A stretch of 64,000 nucleotides of DNA from Rhynchopus euleeides (lineage: Eukaryota > Euglenozoa > Diplonemea > Diplonemida > Diplonemidae). The notes under the pieces are model-generated. The model was not told the DNA's origin and made no database searches. It worked only from the letters and a program-made list of their open reading frames with translations. Where the stretch lies: contig OY723320.1 in NCBI GenBank assembly GCA_963210315.1, positions 124,001 to 188,000 on the forward strand, read 5' to 3'. The translations under genes were made by a program, and so were the position numbers. Positions 1 through 14,900 of this stretch are shown here, one piece after another (position 1 is the stretch's first letter; each line of letters begins with the position of its first letter).

Positions 1-3000
1 AGGCACAACCATACAGAATGATCTTGCACAAGGCACAACCATCCGGAATGATCTTGCAACCATCCAGAATGATCTTGCACAAGGCACAACCATCCAGAAT
101 GATCTTGCACAAGGCACAACCACCCAGAATGATCTTGCACAAGGCACAACCATACAGAATGATCTTGCAACCACCCAGAATGATCTTGCACAAGGCACAA
201 CCATCCAGAATGATCTTGCACAAGGCGCAACCATACAGAATGATCTTGCAACCATCCAGAATGATCTTGCACAAGGCACAACCATACAGAATGATCTTGC
301 ACAAGGCACAACCATCCAGAATGATCTTGCACAAGGCGCAACCATACAGAATGATCTTGCAACCATCCAGAATGATCTTGCACAAGGCACAACCACCCAG
401 AATGATCTTGCACAAGGCACAACCATCCGGAATGATCTTGCAACCATCCAGAATGATCTTGCACAAGGCACAACCATCCAGAATGATCTTGCACAAGGCG
501 CAACCATACAGAATGATCTTGCAACCATCCAGAATGATCTTGCACAAGGCACAACCATCCGGAATGATCTTGCAACCATCCAGAATGATCTTGCACAAGG
601 CACAACCATCCAGAATGATCTTGCACAAGGCACAACCCTCCGGAATGATCCCTCAACCATCCAGAATGATCTTGCACAAGGCACAACCACCCAGAATGAT
701 CCCTCAACCATCCAGAATGATCTTGCACAAGGCACAACCATCCGGAATGATCCCTCAACCATCCAGAATGATCTTGCAACCATCCAGAATGATCTTGCAA
801 CCATCCAGAATGATCTTGCACAAGGCACAACCATCCAGAATGATCTTGCACAAGGCACAACCATCCAGAATGATCTTGCACAAGGCGCAACCATACAGAA
901 TGATCTTGCAACCATCCAGAATGATCTTGCACAAGGCACAACCACCCAGAATGATCTTGCAACCATCCAGAATGATCTTGCAACCATCCAGAATGATCTT
1001 GCACAAGGCACAACCATCCAGAATGATCTTGCACAAGGCACAACCATCCAGAATGATCTTGCACAAGGCGCAACCATACAGAATGATCTTGCAACCATCC
1101 AGAATGATCTTGCACAAGGCACAACCACCCAGAATGATCTTGCAACCATCCAGAATGATCTTGCAACCATCCAGAATGATCTTGCACAAGGCACAACCAT
1201 CCAGAATGATCTTGCACAAGGCACAACCATCCAGAATGATCTTGCACAAGGCGCAACCATACAGAATGATCTTGCAACCATCCAGAATGATCTTGCACAA
1301 GGCACAACCCTCCGGAATGATCCCTCAACCATCCAGAATGATCTTGCACAAGTCACAACCACCCAGAATGATCTTGCACAAGGCACAACCATCCGGAATG
1401 ATCTTGCAACCATCCAGAATGATCTTGCACAAGGCACAACCATCCAGAATGATCTTGCACAAGGCACAACCATACAGAATGATCTTGCACAAGGCACAAC
1501 CATCCGGAATGATCTTGCAACCATCCAGAATGATCTTGCACAAGGCACAACCATCCAGAATGATCTTGCACAAGGCACAACCACCCAGAATGATCTTGCA
1601 CAAGGCACAACCATACAGAATGATCTTGCAACCACCCAGAATGATCTTGCACAAGGCACAACCATCCAGAATGATCTTGCACAAGGCGCAACCATACAGA
1701 ATGATCTTGCAACCATCCAGAATGATGTTGCACAAGGCACAACCATACAGAATGATCTTGCACAAGGCACAACCATCCAGAATGATCTTGCACAAGGCGC
1801 AACCATACAGAATGATCTTGCAACCATCCAGAATGATCTTGCACAAGGCACAACCACCCAGAAGGATCTTGCACAAGGCACAACCATCCAGAATGATCTT
1901 GCACAAGGCACAACCATCCAGAATGATCTTGCACAAGGCACAACCATCCGGAATGATCTTGCAACCATCCAGAATGATCTTGCACAAGGCACAACCATCC
2001 AGAATGATCTTGCACAAGGCACAACCATACAGAATGATCTTGCACAAGGCACAACCATCCGGAATGATCTTGCAACCATCCAGAATGATCTTGCACAAGG
2101 CACAACCACCCAGAATGATCTTGCACAAGGCACAACCATCCAGAATGATCTTGCACAAGGCACAAACATCAAGAATGATCTTGCACAAGGCACAACCATC
2201 CAGAATGATCTTGCACAAGGCACAACCATCAAGAATGATCTTGCACAAGGCACAACCATCCAGAATGATCTTGCACAAGGCACAACCCTCCGGAATGATC
2301 CCTCAACCATCCAGAATGATCTTGCACACGGCACAACCATCCGGAATGATCCCTCAACCATCCAGAATGATCTTGCAACCATCCAGAATGATCTTGCAAC
2401 CATCCAGAATGATCTTGCACAAGGCACAACCATCCAGAATGATCTTGCACAAGGCGCAACCATACAGAATGATCTTGCAACCATCCAGAATGATCTTGCA
2501 CAAGGCACAACCACCCAGAATGATCTTGCACAAGGCACAACCATACAGAATGATCTTGCAACCACCCAGAATGATCTTGCACAAGGCACAACCATCCAGA
2601 ATGATCTTGCACAAGGCACAACCATCCAGAATGATCTTGCACAAGGCGCAACCATACAGAATGATCTTGCAACCATCCAGAATGATCTTGCACAAGGCAC
2701 AACCATCCAGAATGATCTTGCACAAGGCGCAACCATACAGAATGATCTTGCAACCATCCAGAATGATCTTGCACAAGGCACAACCATACAGAATGATCTT
2801 GCACAAGGCACAACCATCCAGAATGATCTTGCACAAGGCACAACCATCCGGAATGATCTTGCAACCATCCAGAATGATCTTGGACAAGGCGCAACCATAC
2901 AGAATGATCTTGCAACCATCCAGAATGATCTTGCACAAGGCACAACCACCCAGAATGATCTTGCACAAGGCACAACCATCCAGAATGATCTTGCACAAGG

Positions 3001-6000
3001 CACAACCCTCCAGAATGATCTTGCACAAGGCACAACCATCAAGAATGATCTTGCACAAGGCACAACCATCCAGAATGATCTTGCACAAGGCACAACCCTC
3101 CGGAATGATCCCTCAACCATCCAGAATGATCTTGCACACGGCACAACCATCCGGAATGATCCCTCAACCATCCAGAATGATCTTGCAACCATCCAGAATG
3201 ATCTTGCAACCATCCAGAATGATCTTGCACAAGGCACAACCATCCAGAATGATCTTGCACAAGGCGCAACCATACAGAATGATCTTGCAACCATCCAGAA
3301 TGATCTTGCACAAGGCACAACCATACAGAATGATCTTGCAACCACCCAGAATGATCTTGCACAAGGCACAACCATCCAGAATGATCTTGCACAAGGCGCA
3401 ACCATACAGAATGATCTTGCAACCATCCAGAATGATCTTGCACAAGGCACAACCATACAGAATGATCTTGCACAAGGCACAACCATCCGGAATGATCTTG
3501 CAACCATCCAGAATGATCTTGCACAAGGCACAACCATCCAGAATGATCGTGCACAAGGCACAACCATCCAGAATGATCTTGCACAAGGCACAACCCTCCG
3601 GAATGATCTTGCACAAGGCGCAACCATACAGAATGATCTTGCAACCATCCAGAATGATCTTGCACAAGGCACAACCACCCAGAATGATCTTGCACAAGGC
3701 ACAACCATACAGAATGATCTTGCACAAGGCACAACCATACAGAATGATCTTGCAACCACCCAGAATGATCTTGCACAAGGCACAACCATCCAGAATGATC
3801 TTGCACAAGGCGCAACCATACAGAATGATCTTGCAACCATCCAGAATGATCTTGCACAAGGCACAACCATACAGAATGATCTTGCACAAGGCACAACCAT
3901 CCAGAATGATCTTGCACAAGGCACAACCATCCGGAATGATCTTGCAACCATCCAGAATGATCTTGCACAAGGCGCAACCATACAGAATGATCTTGCAACC
4001 ATCCAGAATGATCTTGCACAAGGCACAACCACCCAGAATGATCTTGCACAAGGCACAACCATCCGGAATGATCTTGCAACCACCCAGAATGATCTTGCAC
4101 AAGGCACAAGCATCCAGAATGATCTTGCACAAGGCGCAACCATACAGAATGATCTCGCACAAGGCACAACCACCCAGAATGATCTTGCACAAGGCACAAC
4201 CATCCGGAATGATCTTGAAACCATCCAGAATGATCTTGCACAAGGCACAACCATCCAGAATGATCTTGCACACGGCACAACCATCCAGAATGATCTTGCA
4301 CAAGGCGCAACCATACAGAATGATCTTGCAACCATCCAGAATGATCTTGCACAAGGAACAACCACCCAGAATGATCTTGCAACCATCCAGAATGATCTTG
4401 CACAAGGCACAACCATCCAGAATGATCTTGCACAAGGCACAACCATCCGGAATGATCTTGCAACCATCCAGAATGATCTTGCACAAGGCACAACCATACA
4501 GAATGATCTTGCAACCACCCAGAATGATCTTGCACAAGGCACAACCATCCAGAATGATCTTGCACAAGGCGCAACCATACAGAATGATCTTGCAACCATC
4601 CAGAATGATCTTGCACAAGGCACAACCATACAGAATGATCTTGCACAAGGCACAACCACCCAGAATGATCTTGCACAAGGCACAACCATCCGGAATGATC
4701 TTGCAACCATCCAGAATGATCTTGCACAAGGCACAACCATCCAGAATGATCTTGCACAAGGCACAACCCTCCGGAATGATCCCTCAACCATCCAGAATGA
4801 TCTTGCACAAGGCACAACCATCCGGAATGATCCCTCAACCATCCAGAATGATCTTGCAACCATCCAGAATGATCTTGCAACCATCCAGAATGATCTTGCA
4901 CAAGGCACAACCATCCAGAATGATCTTGCACAAGGCACAACCATCCAGAATGATCTTGCACAAGGCACAACCATCCAGAATGATCTTGCAACCATCCAGA
5001 ATGATCTTGCACAAGGCACAACCATCCAGAATGATCTTGCAACCATCCAGAATGATCTTGCACAAGGCACAACCATCCAGAATGATCTTGCAACCTTCCA
5101 GAATGATCTTGCACAAGGCACAACCATCCGGAATGATCTTGCAACCATCCAGAATGATCTTGCACAAGGCACAACCATACAGAATGATCTTGCAACCACC
5201 CAGAATGATCTTGCACAAGGCACAACCATCCAGAATGATCTTGCACAAGGCGCAACCATACAGAATGATCTTGCAACCATCCAGAATGATCTTGCACAAG
5301 GCACAACCATACAGAATGATCTTGCACAAGGCACAACCATCCAGAATGATCTTGCACAAGGCGCAACCATACAGAATGATCTTGCAACCATCCAGAATGA
5401 TCTTGCACAAGGCACAACCATCCGGAATGATCTTGCAACCATCCAGAATGATCTTGCACAAGGCACAACCATCCAGAATGATCTTGCACAAGGCGCAACC
5501 ATACAGAATGATCTTGCAACCATCCAGAATGATCTTGCACAAGGCACAACCATACAGAATGATCTTGCACAAGGCACAACCATCCGGAATGATCTTGCAA
5601 CCATCCAGAATGATCTTGCACAAGGCACAACCAACCAGAATGATGTTGCACAAGGCAGAACCATCCAGAATGATCTTGTACAAGGCACAACCCTCCGGAA
5701 TGATCCCTCAACCATCCAGAATGATCTTGCACAAGGCACAACCATCCGGAATGATCTTGCAACCATCCAGAATGATCTTGCAACCATCCAGAATGATCTT
5801 GCAACCATCCAGAATGATCTTGCACAAGGCACAGCCACCCAGAATGATCTTGCACAAGGCACAACCATCCAGAATGATCTTGCACAAGGCACAACCCTCC
5901 AGAATGATCTTGCACAAGGCACAACCATCAAGAATGATCTTGCACAAGGCACAACCATCCAGAATGATCTTGCACAAGGCACAACCCTCCGGAATGATCC

Positions 6001-9000
6001 CTCAACCATCCAGAATGATCTTGCACACGGCACAACCATCCGGAATGATCCCTCAACCATCCAGAATGATCTTGCAACCATCCAGAATGATCTTGCACAA
6101 GGCACAACCACCCAGAATGATCTTGCACAAGGCACAACCATCCGGAATGATCTTGCAACCATCCAGAATGATCTTGCACAAGGCACAACCATCCAGAATG
6201 ATCTTGCACAAGGCGCAACCATACAGAATGATCTTGCAACCATCCAGAATGATCTTGCACAAGGCACAACCATACAGAATGATCTTGCACAAGGCACAAC
6301 CATCCGGAATGATCTTGCAACCATCCAGAATGATCTTGCACAAGGCACAACCATCCAGAATGATCTTGCACAAGGCAGAACCATCCAGAATGATCTTGTA
6401 CAAGGCACAACCCTCCGGAATGATCCCTCAACCATCCAGAATGATCTTGCACAAGGCAGAACCATCCAGAATGATCTTGTACAAGGCACAACCCTCCGGA
6501 ATGATCCCTCAACCATCCAGAATGATCTTGCACAAGGCACAACCATCCGGAATGATCTTGCAACCATCCAGAATGATCTTGCAACCATCCAGAATGATCT
6601 TGCACAAGGCACAACCACCCAGAATGATCTTGCACAAGGCACAACCATCCGGAATGATCTTGCAACCATCCAGAATGATCTTGCACAAGGCACAACCATC
6701 CAGAATGATCTTGCACAAGGCGCAACCATACAGAATGATCTTGCAACCATCCAGAATGATCTTGCACAAGGCACAACCATACAGAATGATCTTGCACAAG
6801 GCACAACCATCCGGAATGATCTTGCAACCATCCAGAATGATCTTGCACAAGGCACAACCATCCAGAATGATCTTGCACAAGGCAGAACCATCCAGAATGA
6901 TCTTGTACAAGGCACAACCCTCCGGAATGATCCCTCAACCATCCAGAATGATCTTGCACAAGGCACAACCATCCGGAATGATCTTGCAACCATCCAGAAT
7001 GATCTTGCAACCATCCAGAATGATCTTGCAACCATCCAGAATGATCTTGCACAAGGCACAACCACCCAGAATGATCTTGCACAAGGCACAACCATCCAGA
7101 ATGATCTTGCACAAGGCACAACCATCCGGAAAGATCTTGCAACCATCCAGAATGATCTTGCACAAGGCGCAACCATACAGAATGATCTTGCAACCATCCA
7201 GAATGATCTTGCACAAGGCACAACCACCCAGAATGATCTTGCACAAGGCACAACCATCCAGAATGATCTTGCACAAGGCACAACCCTCCAGAATGATCTT
7301 GCACAAGGCACAACCATCAAGAATGATCTTGCACAAGGCACAACCATCCAGAATGATCTTGCACAAGGCACAACCCTCCGGAATGATCCCTCAACCATCC
7401 AGAATGATCTTGCACACGGCACAACCATCCGGAATGATCCCTCAACCATCCAGAATGATCTTGCAACCATCCAGAATGATCTTGCAACCATCCAGAATGA
7501 TCTTGCACAAGGCACAACCATACAGAATGATCTTGCAACCATCCAGAATGATCTTGCACAAGGCACAACCACCCAGAATGATCTTGCACAAGGCACAACC
7601 ATACAGAATGATCTTGCAACCATCCAGAATGATCTTGCACAAGGCACAACCATACAGAATGATCTTGCACAAGGCACAACCATCCAGAATGATCTTGCAC
7701 AAGGCACAACCATCCGGAATGATCTTGCAACCATCCAGAATGATCTTGCACAAGGCGCAACCATACAGAATGATCTTGCAACCATCCAGAATGATCTTGC
7801 ACAAGGCACAACCACCCAGAATGATCTTGCACAAGGCACAACCATCCAGAATGATCTTGCACAAGGCACAACCCTCCAGAATGATCTTGCACAAGGCACA
7901 ACCATCAAGAATGATCTTGCACAAGGCACAACCATCCAGAATGATCTTGCACAAGGCACAACCCTCCGGAATGATCCCTCAACCATCCAGAATGATCTTG
8001 CACACGGCACAACCATCCGGAATGATCCCTCAACCATCCAGAATGATCTTGCAACCATCCAGAATGATCTTGCAACCATCCAGAATGATCTTGCACAAGG
8101 CACAACCATCCAGAATGATCTTGCACAAGGCGCAACCATACAGAATGATCTTGCAACCATCCAGAATGATCTTGCACAAGGCACAACCATACAGAATGAT
8201 CTTGCAACCACCCAGAATGATCTTGCACAAGGCACAACCATCCAGAATGATCTTGCACAAGGCGCAACCATACAGAATGATCTTGCAACCATCCAGAATG
8301 ATCTTGCACAAGGCACAACCATACAGAATGATCTTGCACAAGGCACAACCATCCGGAATGATCTTGCAACCATCCAGAATGATCTTGCACAAGGCACAAC
8401 CCTCCGGAATGATCCCTCAACCATCCAGAATGATCTTGCACACGGCACAACCATCCGGAATGATCCCTCAACCATCCAGAATGATCTTGCAACCATCCAG
8501 AATGATCTTGCACAAGGCACAACCACCCAGAATGATCTTGCACAAGGCACAACCATCCGGAATGATCTTGCAACCATCCAGAATGATCTTGCACAAGGCG
8601 CAACCATACAGAATGATCTTGCAACCATCCAGAATGATCTTGCACAAGGCACAACCACCCAGAATGATCTTGCACAAGGCACAACCCTCCAGAATGATCT
8701 TGCACAAGGCACAACCATCAAGAATGATCTTGCACAAGGCACAACCATCCAGAATGATCTTGCACAAGGCACAACCCCCCGGAATGATCCCTCAACCATC
8801 CAGAATGATCTTGCACACGGCACAACCATCCGGAATGATCCCTCAACCATCCAGAATGATCTTGCAACCATCCAGAATGATCTTGCAACCATCCAGAATG
8901 ATCTTGCACAAGGCACAACCATCCAGAATGATCTTGCACAAGGCGCAACCATACAGAATGATCTTGCAACCATCCAGAATGATCTTGCACAAGGCACAAC

Positions 9001-10735
9001 CATACAGAATGATCTTGCAACCACCCAGAATGATCTTGCACAAGGCACAACCATCCAGAATGATCTTGCACAAGGCGCAACCATACAGAATGATCTTGCA
9101 ACCATCCAGAATGATCTTGCACAAGGCACAACCATACAGAATGATCTTGCACAAGGCACAACCATCCGGAATGATCTTGCAACCATCCAGAATGATCTTG
9201 CACAAGGCACAACCATCCAGAATGATCGTGCACAAGGCACAACCATCCAGAATGATCTTGCACAAGGCACAACCCTCCGGAATGATCTTGCACAAGGCGC
9301 AACCATACAGAATGATCTTGCAACCATCCAGAATGATCTTGCACAAGGCACAACCACCCAGAATGATCTTGCACAAGGCACAACCATACAGAATGATCTT
9401 GCACAAGGCACAACCATACAGAATGATCTTGCAACCACCCAGAATGATCTTGCACAAGGCACAACCATCCAGAATGATCTTGCACAAGGCGCAACCATAC
9501 AGAATGATCTTGCAACCATCCAGAATGATCTTGCACAAGGCACAACCATACAGAATGATCTTGCACAAGGCACAACCATCCAGAATGATCTTGCACAAGG
9601 CACAACCATCCGGAATGATCTTGCAACCATCCAGAATGATCTTGCACAAGGCGCAACCATACAGAATGATCTTGCAACCATCCAGAATGATCTTGCACAA
9701 GGCACAACCACCCAGAATGATCTTGCACAAGGCACAACCATCCAGAATGATCTTGCACAAGGCACAACCCTCCAGAATGATCTTGCACAAGGCACAACCA
9801 CCCAGAATGATCTTGCACAAGGCACAACCATCCAGAATGATCTTGCACAAGGCACAACCCTCCGGAATGATCCCTCAACCATCCAGAATGATCTTGCACA
9901 CGGCACAACCATCCGGAATGATCCCTCAACCATCCAGAATGATCTTGCAACCATCCAGAATGATCTTGCAACCATCCAGAATGATCTTGCACAAGGCACA
10001 ACCATGCAGAATGATCTTGCACAAGGCGCAACCATACAGAATGATCTTGCAACCATCCAGAATGATCTTGCACAAGGCACAACCACCCAGAATGATCTTG
10101 CACAAGGCACAACCATACAGAATGATCTTGCAACCACCCAGAATGATCTTGCACAAGGCACAACCATCCAGAATGATCTTGCACAAGGCGCAACCATACA
10201 GAATGATCTTGCAACCATCCAGAATGATCTTGCACAAGGCACAACCATACAGAATGATCTTGCACAAGGCACAACCCTCCGGAATGATCCCTCAACCATC
10301 CAGAATGATCTTGCACACGGCACAACCATCCGGAATGATCCCTCAACCATCCAGAATGATCTTGCAACCATCCAGAATGATCTTGCAACCATCCAGAATG
10401 ATCTTGCACAAGGCACAACCATCCAGAATGATCTTGCAACCATCCAGAATGATCTTGCACAAGGCACAACCATCCAGAATGATCTTGCACAAGGCGCAAC
10501 CATACAGAATGATCTTGCAACCATCCAGAATGATCTTGCACAAGGCACAACCATACAGAATGATCTTGCAACCATCCAGAATGATCTTGCACAAGGCACA
10601 ACCATACAGAATGATCTTGCAACCATCCGGAATGATCTTGCAACCATCCAGAATGATCTTGCACAAGGCACAACCATCCAGAATGATCTTGCACAAGGCA
10701 GAACCATCCAGAATGATCTTGTACAAGGCACAACT
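1..10735. repeat. Minisatellite array of 30-bp and 21-bp units
   Basis: The stretch is a head-to-tail array of two related units: a 30-bp unit (reads MILHKAQPSR in one plus frame) and a 21-bp unit (MILQPSR) that lacks 9 bp of the longer one. Variant units (TAC, CCC or CGG in place of TCC AGA; a CCTCAA variant) recur in the same order over several hundred bases, so there is higher-order repetition. Both unit lengths are multiples of three, so two plus frames and two minus frames stay open for kilobases. Most unit differences fall at non-synonymous positions of the longest frame, which argues against protein constraint. The array runs off the left edge of the window and ends at about 10735 in unrelated sequence. 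Confidence 0.95.
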
Positions 10736-11977
10736 CCCCCCTCCCGGAAGCACCTCCCTACTCACGGCGCGTCCCCACGACCCTGCCACCGCTGTGAGGC
10801 TGAAAGCCTCGACACTGAACGTAAGGGAGAGGGTCGGGTGTCTCGCCGAACAAAAAACGACGGGTTTGCGAGATACCTGGAGTGTTGCCGACAAAACCTA
10901 AAAGTTGAAACACAGTTAGAAGACGTGCTTCGGACCACACTGTCCCGGTTCGTCTGTCTGTGCGATTGCTCTTAGGCCCCACCCCCGAATACACACACTT
11001 CTCTCATTTTCAGTTGGTGGCAATTTCTACAGTGTTTGCCCGGAAGACGACGTCTCGGGCAAATGAATATGACACTTCTGTGTTGTGACTTGTCTGCGTA
11101 AAGTTCGACGTACCCAACCCAACTCGGGGAACCCGGGGCCAGAAGATTTCCCCAAAGCCTGCCAGTTCTGCCTGGTGTCAAGACTCTGGTGTGAAGGCAG
11201 CAAGCTGAAAGGCACAGCCTTGCAGAGTTACAAACACCAAGATTGATGATTTCCCGCAAATCCTGCAGATGTGCCGCCACACACAGTTTTGAGGAGAGCG
11301 GGTGTTGAACGAGGGGTGGCACTTCACTCTAACGTGCAGCAGCTGCTGGTTTTGCAAGGGCTGCTGAAATATTGTCTCTGTCGGGTGGAGAGGAGGGAGG
11401 GGAGGGTTTCAGGTGTGCAGCACAGTAGCCCCACGTCACCTGGTGTGCATTCCCCTCGTTCCGCGCGCCGCTTTCCTTAACAGAAAAGGACACCACGAAG
11501 TGCGAGAGGAAATGCAAAACTCTACTCCGGCGCCGGGCCCTTCCCTGGCGCGTGAATGAGAGACGAACACTCTAATAATAGCAAAAGTGGGTGGGTGGAT
11601 GGAGATAGGGATAAAAGAGGAAGGGAAGGGGGAAAAGGGAAAAGGGGGGCGGGGAGGTGAGGAGGGGGATGGGGAAGGGGAAAAGGGTCAGGACGGCCGA
11701 CATCCGTTCACTCGTTATGCAGGTTGTGAAACAAAAAGACGCAGCTCCGTCAGGCGCGGGGCGGGGGGCAACTGCCGGCTGCAGGCGTCCTCTCTATCGG
11801 CAGCAGCAGCACTCCCCAGAGAGACACATCGCTGAGATGCCTGGGGCGCTGCTTGCTTGTTCGACCCATGCCGGCTGTTGCACTGAGGCCCCACGCCGAC
11901 CGAGCACACTCTTCCTTGGTATTCAGTCGGAGTCAGAATCGATCTTGCGCGCCCGACGCCTCTTGGCGCCGCCAAGG
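10736..11977. other. Intergenic, between satellite and topoisomerase II
   Basis: No convincing coding region, RNA gene or mobile element is visible. The part nearest 11977 is the 3' flank of the topoisomerase gene. It contains a purine-rich AGGGG stretch (about 11610-11690). Confidence 0.6.
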
Positions 11978-14900
11978 TTATCGAGGCCGAGGTTCTTTTC
12001 CAGGTCGAAGTTCAGCCTGTGTGTGCCGGAGTGGAGTGTCAGGCAAAGTGAGTGGCAGTACATACATGTCGTCATCGTCGTCATCCACCTCCGCCTTCAG
12101 CTTCGGAGCAGCCTTCAAGACAGGCTTCCTGGCAGGCTTGCGCACCATCTCGTCTTCATCGCTATCGTCATCGACGTCAATTGTCTCATTCTGCGCTGCC
12201 CGCTTTGCGGCAGGCTTGGGGGCCTTCTTCGTGGCGGCCTTGCGTGCCTTCTTGGCAGGAGGCTCATCCTCCTCGTCGCTGGCATCGTCGCTGTCGTCGC
12301 TGTCGTCGCTGTCGCCACTGTCGCTGCCCTCGCTGCCCTCCTCCTCCTCGTCATCATCATCGTCGTCGCTGGTATCCTCTGTGGGGACACATTCATCATC
12401 GCTTTCGACCTTGCGACGGGAACGCTTCGCAGGGGGCTTCTTGGCGCTCTTCACGGCCTTGTCTGCCGCGCTGCGGGGCTTCTTCTTCGTCGGAACTCCG
12501 TCTTCATCTTCCTCCGCATCGGCCTCAGCCCGCTTGCGCTTCGGCTTCCCACTCGACTGCACCTTCTTCAGCGTCTTGTCGATGAATGCACGGCGGTTCT
12601 TCGTCTGCTCATCAGTCTCCTTGGCAGGGATCTTGACGTCGCTCTCCTCGAGGCGTGTTTGGATCTTTTTCACCGCCTTGCGGCGCCCCTTGCCCTTTGC
12701 GGGTGCGGCCTGCGCGGGTGACGCACCCCCCTTCACGTCCTCTTCCCACTTGCGGTCCGCCTTCTCCACAGCCTCTTCCAGCACATTCAGATCTGCCAGC
12801 CACATCTCCTTTTCCGTCGTCTTGCGCAGTTCGTCGAGGTCTGTGCGGGCGCGCTTCAGCTGCTCCTCCAGCTGGCGGGCGCGCTCGTAGGTGAGTGACC
12901 AGATCTTCATGCCCAGCAGGTAGCCATAGCCACCCGCCTCGTCGTTCGCATCCTGTGCGGCTGACCTGTCGGCGTAGCGCTCGGAGGGGAGAGCCGCGTG
13001 CACAGCCTGCTCCTCTGTCTCCTCCGCCTCCGGCTCCGGCTCTGTAGTATCCTGCACGACAGCTGTCTTCGCAATCTTCTTGCGCGACTCGTTCGTGAAG
13101 GGGGCATATTCGTGCTTCTTCAAATCACCCAGGATCTCCTGCTTCTTCCTGTTGCGCACCTGCAGTGTCCCCTCGTTCACCTCCTTGATGAAGCGCACCA
13201 TGTTCTCCAGGCGCAGGCACGTGCGCTCCAGCTCCTCGATCAGGAACTTCTTGCGTGCGATGTACCCTGCGAAGCGCACACCAAACCACTCCTTGATGAT
13301 GTCTGCAGGACGGTCGTATTTGTGCAGCGTACCGTGTGCGTCGAAGCAGATCAGGTTCGTGTAGTACAGGGGGGTCGAGAGGCCGAAGAACTCCATCAGC
13401 GCACCCGAGTCACGCAGGCTGCGCAGCACGTCCGGGCGGATCGCCACGTCGACATCCACCTCGTCGCCTGTGATGTGGTTGCGGAACTCGAGGATGATGC
13501 CCTTCTGCTGCATCTTCATCAGCTCGTCCTTGAAGCTGTCAGACCAGTACTTCACAGGCAGCTCGGTGATACGCACCACAGAGCTGTCCACCACGCTCAC
13601 CACACCCTCGGTGACGAACTTGCCCGTGTTGTCGCCAGTCTCCTTGATGCCGCCGGTGAAGCCGCGGTACCAGGGGACGATGTCCGAGAGGGGCTTGTCG
13701 TCCAGCAGCTCCCGTGCAGCCTGAATCAGGTCGCGCGGGTTGTGGTTCGGGATGGATGTAGAGAAGCCCGTGCCGATGCCCGTGGTGCCGTTGAGCAGCG
13801 CTGTCGGGATGATGGGGAGGTAGTGCTCCGGCTCCACCGGGAGGCCGTCGTCGTCCTTGTAGGTCAGCAGGTTGTCATCCACCTTGGGGAAGATACAGCG
13901 TGTCACAGGGTCGAGCTTCGTGAAGATGTAACGCGCAGACGACGCGTCCTTCCCGCCGCTGGCGCGGGACCCGAACTGCCCGCACGGCACCAGCAGCGGC
14001 AGGTTGTTGGAGCCTGTGAAGTTCTGCGCCATGGCCACGATGCTGCCCTGCAGCGACATCTCGCCGTGGTGGTAGGCGGCGTGCTCGCTGACGTAACCGC
14101 TGAACTGCGCCACCTTGATCTCGCGTGTCAGATTGCGCTTGAAGCAGCAGAACAGGATCTTACGCTGACCCGGCTTCATCCCATCGATGACATTCGGAAT
14201 GCTGCGCTCGCAGTCGGCGATGCTGAAGAGGATCAGCTCCTTGTTGATGAACTCCGAGTAGCCCAGCGACTTGACGTTGTAGTCCACCCAGTCCTCGTTG
14301 GGTTTGTAATCGGTGATCCACTTCTTGCGCGCATCGACCATCTTCTTGTCGAAGGCCAGCCGGATGCTCTTGCTGTCATCCCCACTGTTGTCGTACACGA
14401 AGTCGATCTTGTGCGTCTCGATATTCTCGAAGTAATCCTTCGCCTCCTTCGTCGAGGAGGTACCCAGACCCTTGTAGTACTTGTAGTGCCAGCGCTTCTT
14501 GGTGGCAGCCTGGTTCTCTTTGAACTCCACGAAGTCGGGGATGGTGAAGAAAGACACAGCGTTGCCCTCGGGGTCCCTCGACCCGACGGGGAACGCCTTC
14601 ACGATAGGCGTAATGAACTGTACCAGGAACCCGGGGATGGCAATGAGCTCTGGCCACAGCGCGTGGAACATGTTGATCAGCAGCCCCTTGATGTGCGACC
14701 CGTCATAGTCCTGGTCGGTCATGATCATCACGGAGCCGTACCGCAGCTGGTCCGTGCTGGTGTATTTCTGGTTTGGCTTCAGCCCGAGAATCTTCATCAG
14801 GTTCTGCACCTCTGCGCACTTCGAGATCACAGCCTGCGAGGCATCACGCACGTTGAGCAGCTTCCCCCGGAGAGGGAAGCAACCGAACCTGTCGCGCCCG

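Noticed and set aside
1..10735. CRISPR-like regular repetition
   Set aside because: There are no unique spacers; units abut and vary internally, and the context is eukaryotic.
18..10901. A 3627-codon plus-strand frame and long minus-strand frames across the satellite
   Set aside because: Openness in four frames follows from units that are multiples of three and lack stops. Unit variation is mostly non-synonymous in the long frame, so there is no sign of selection on protein.
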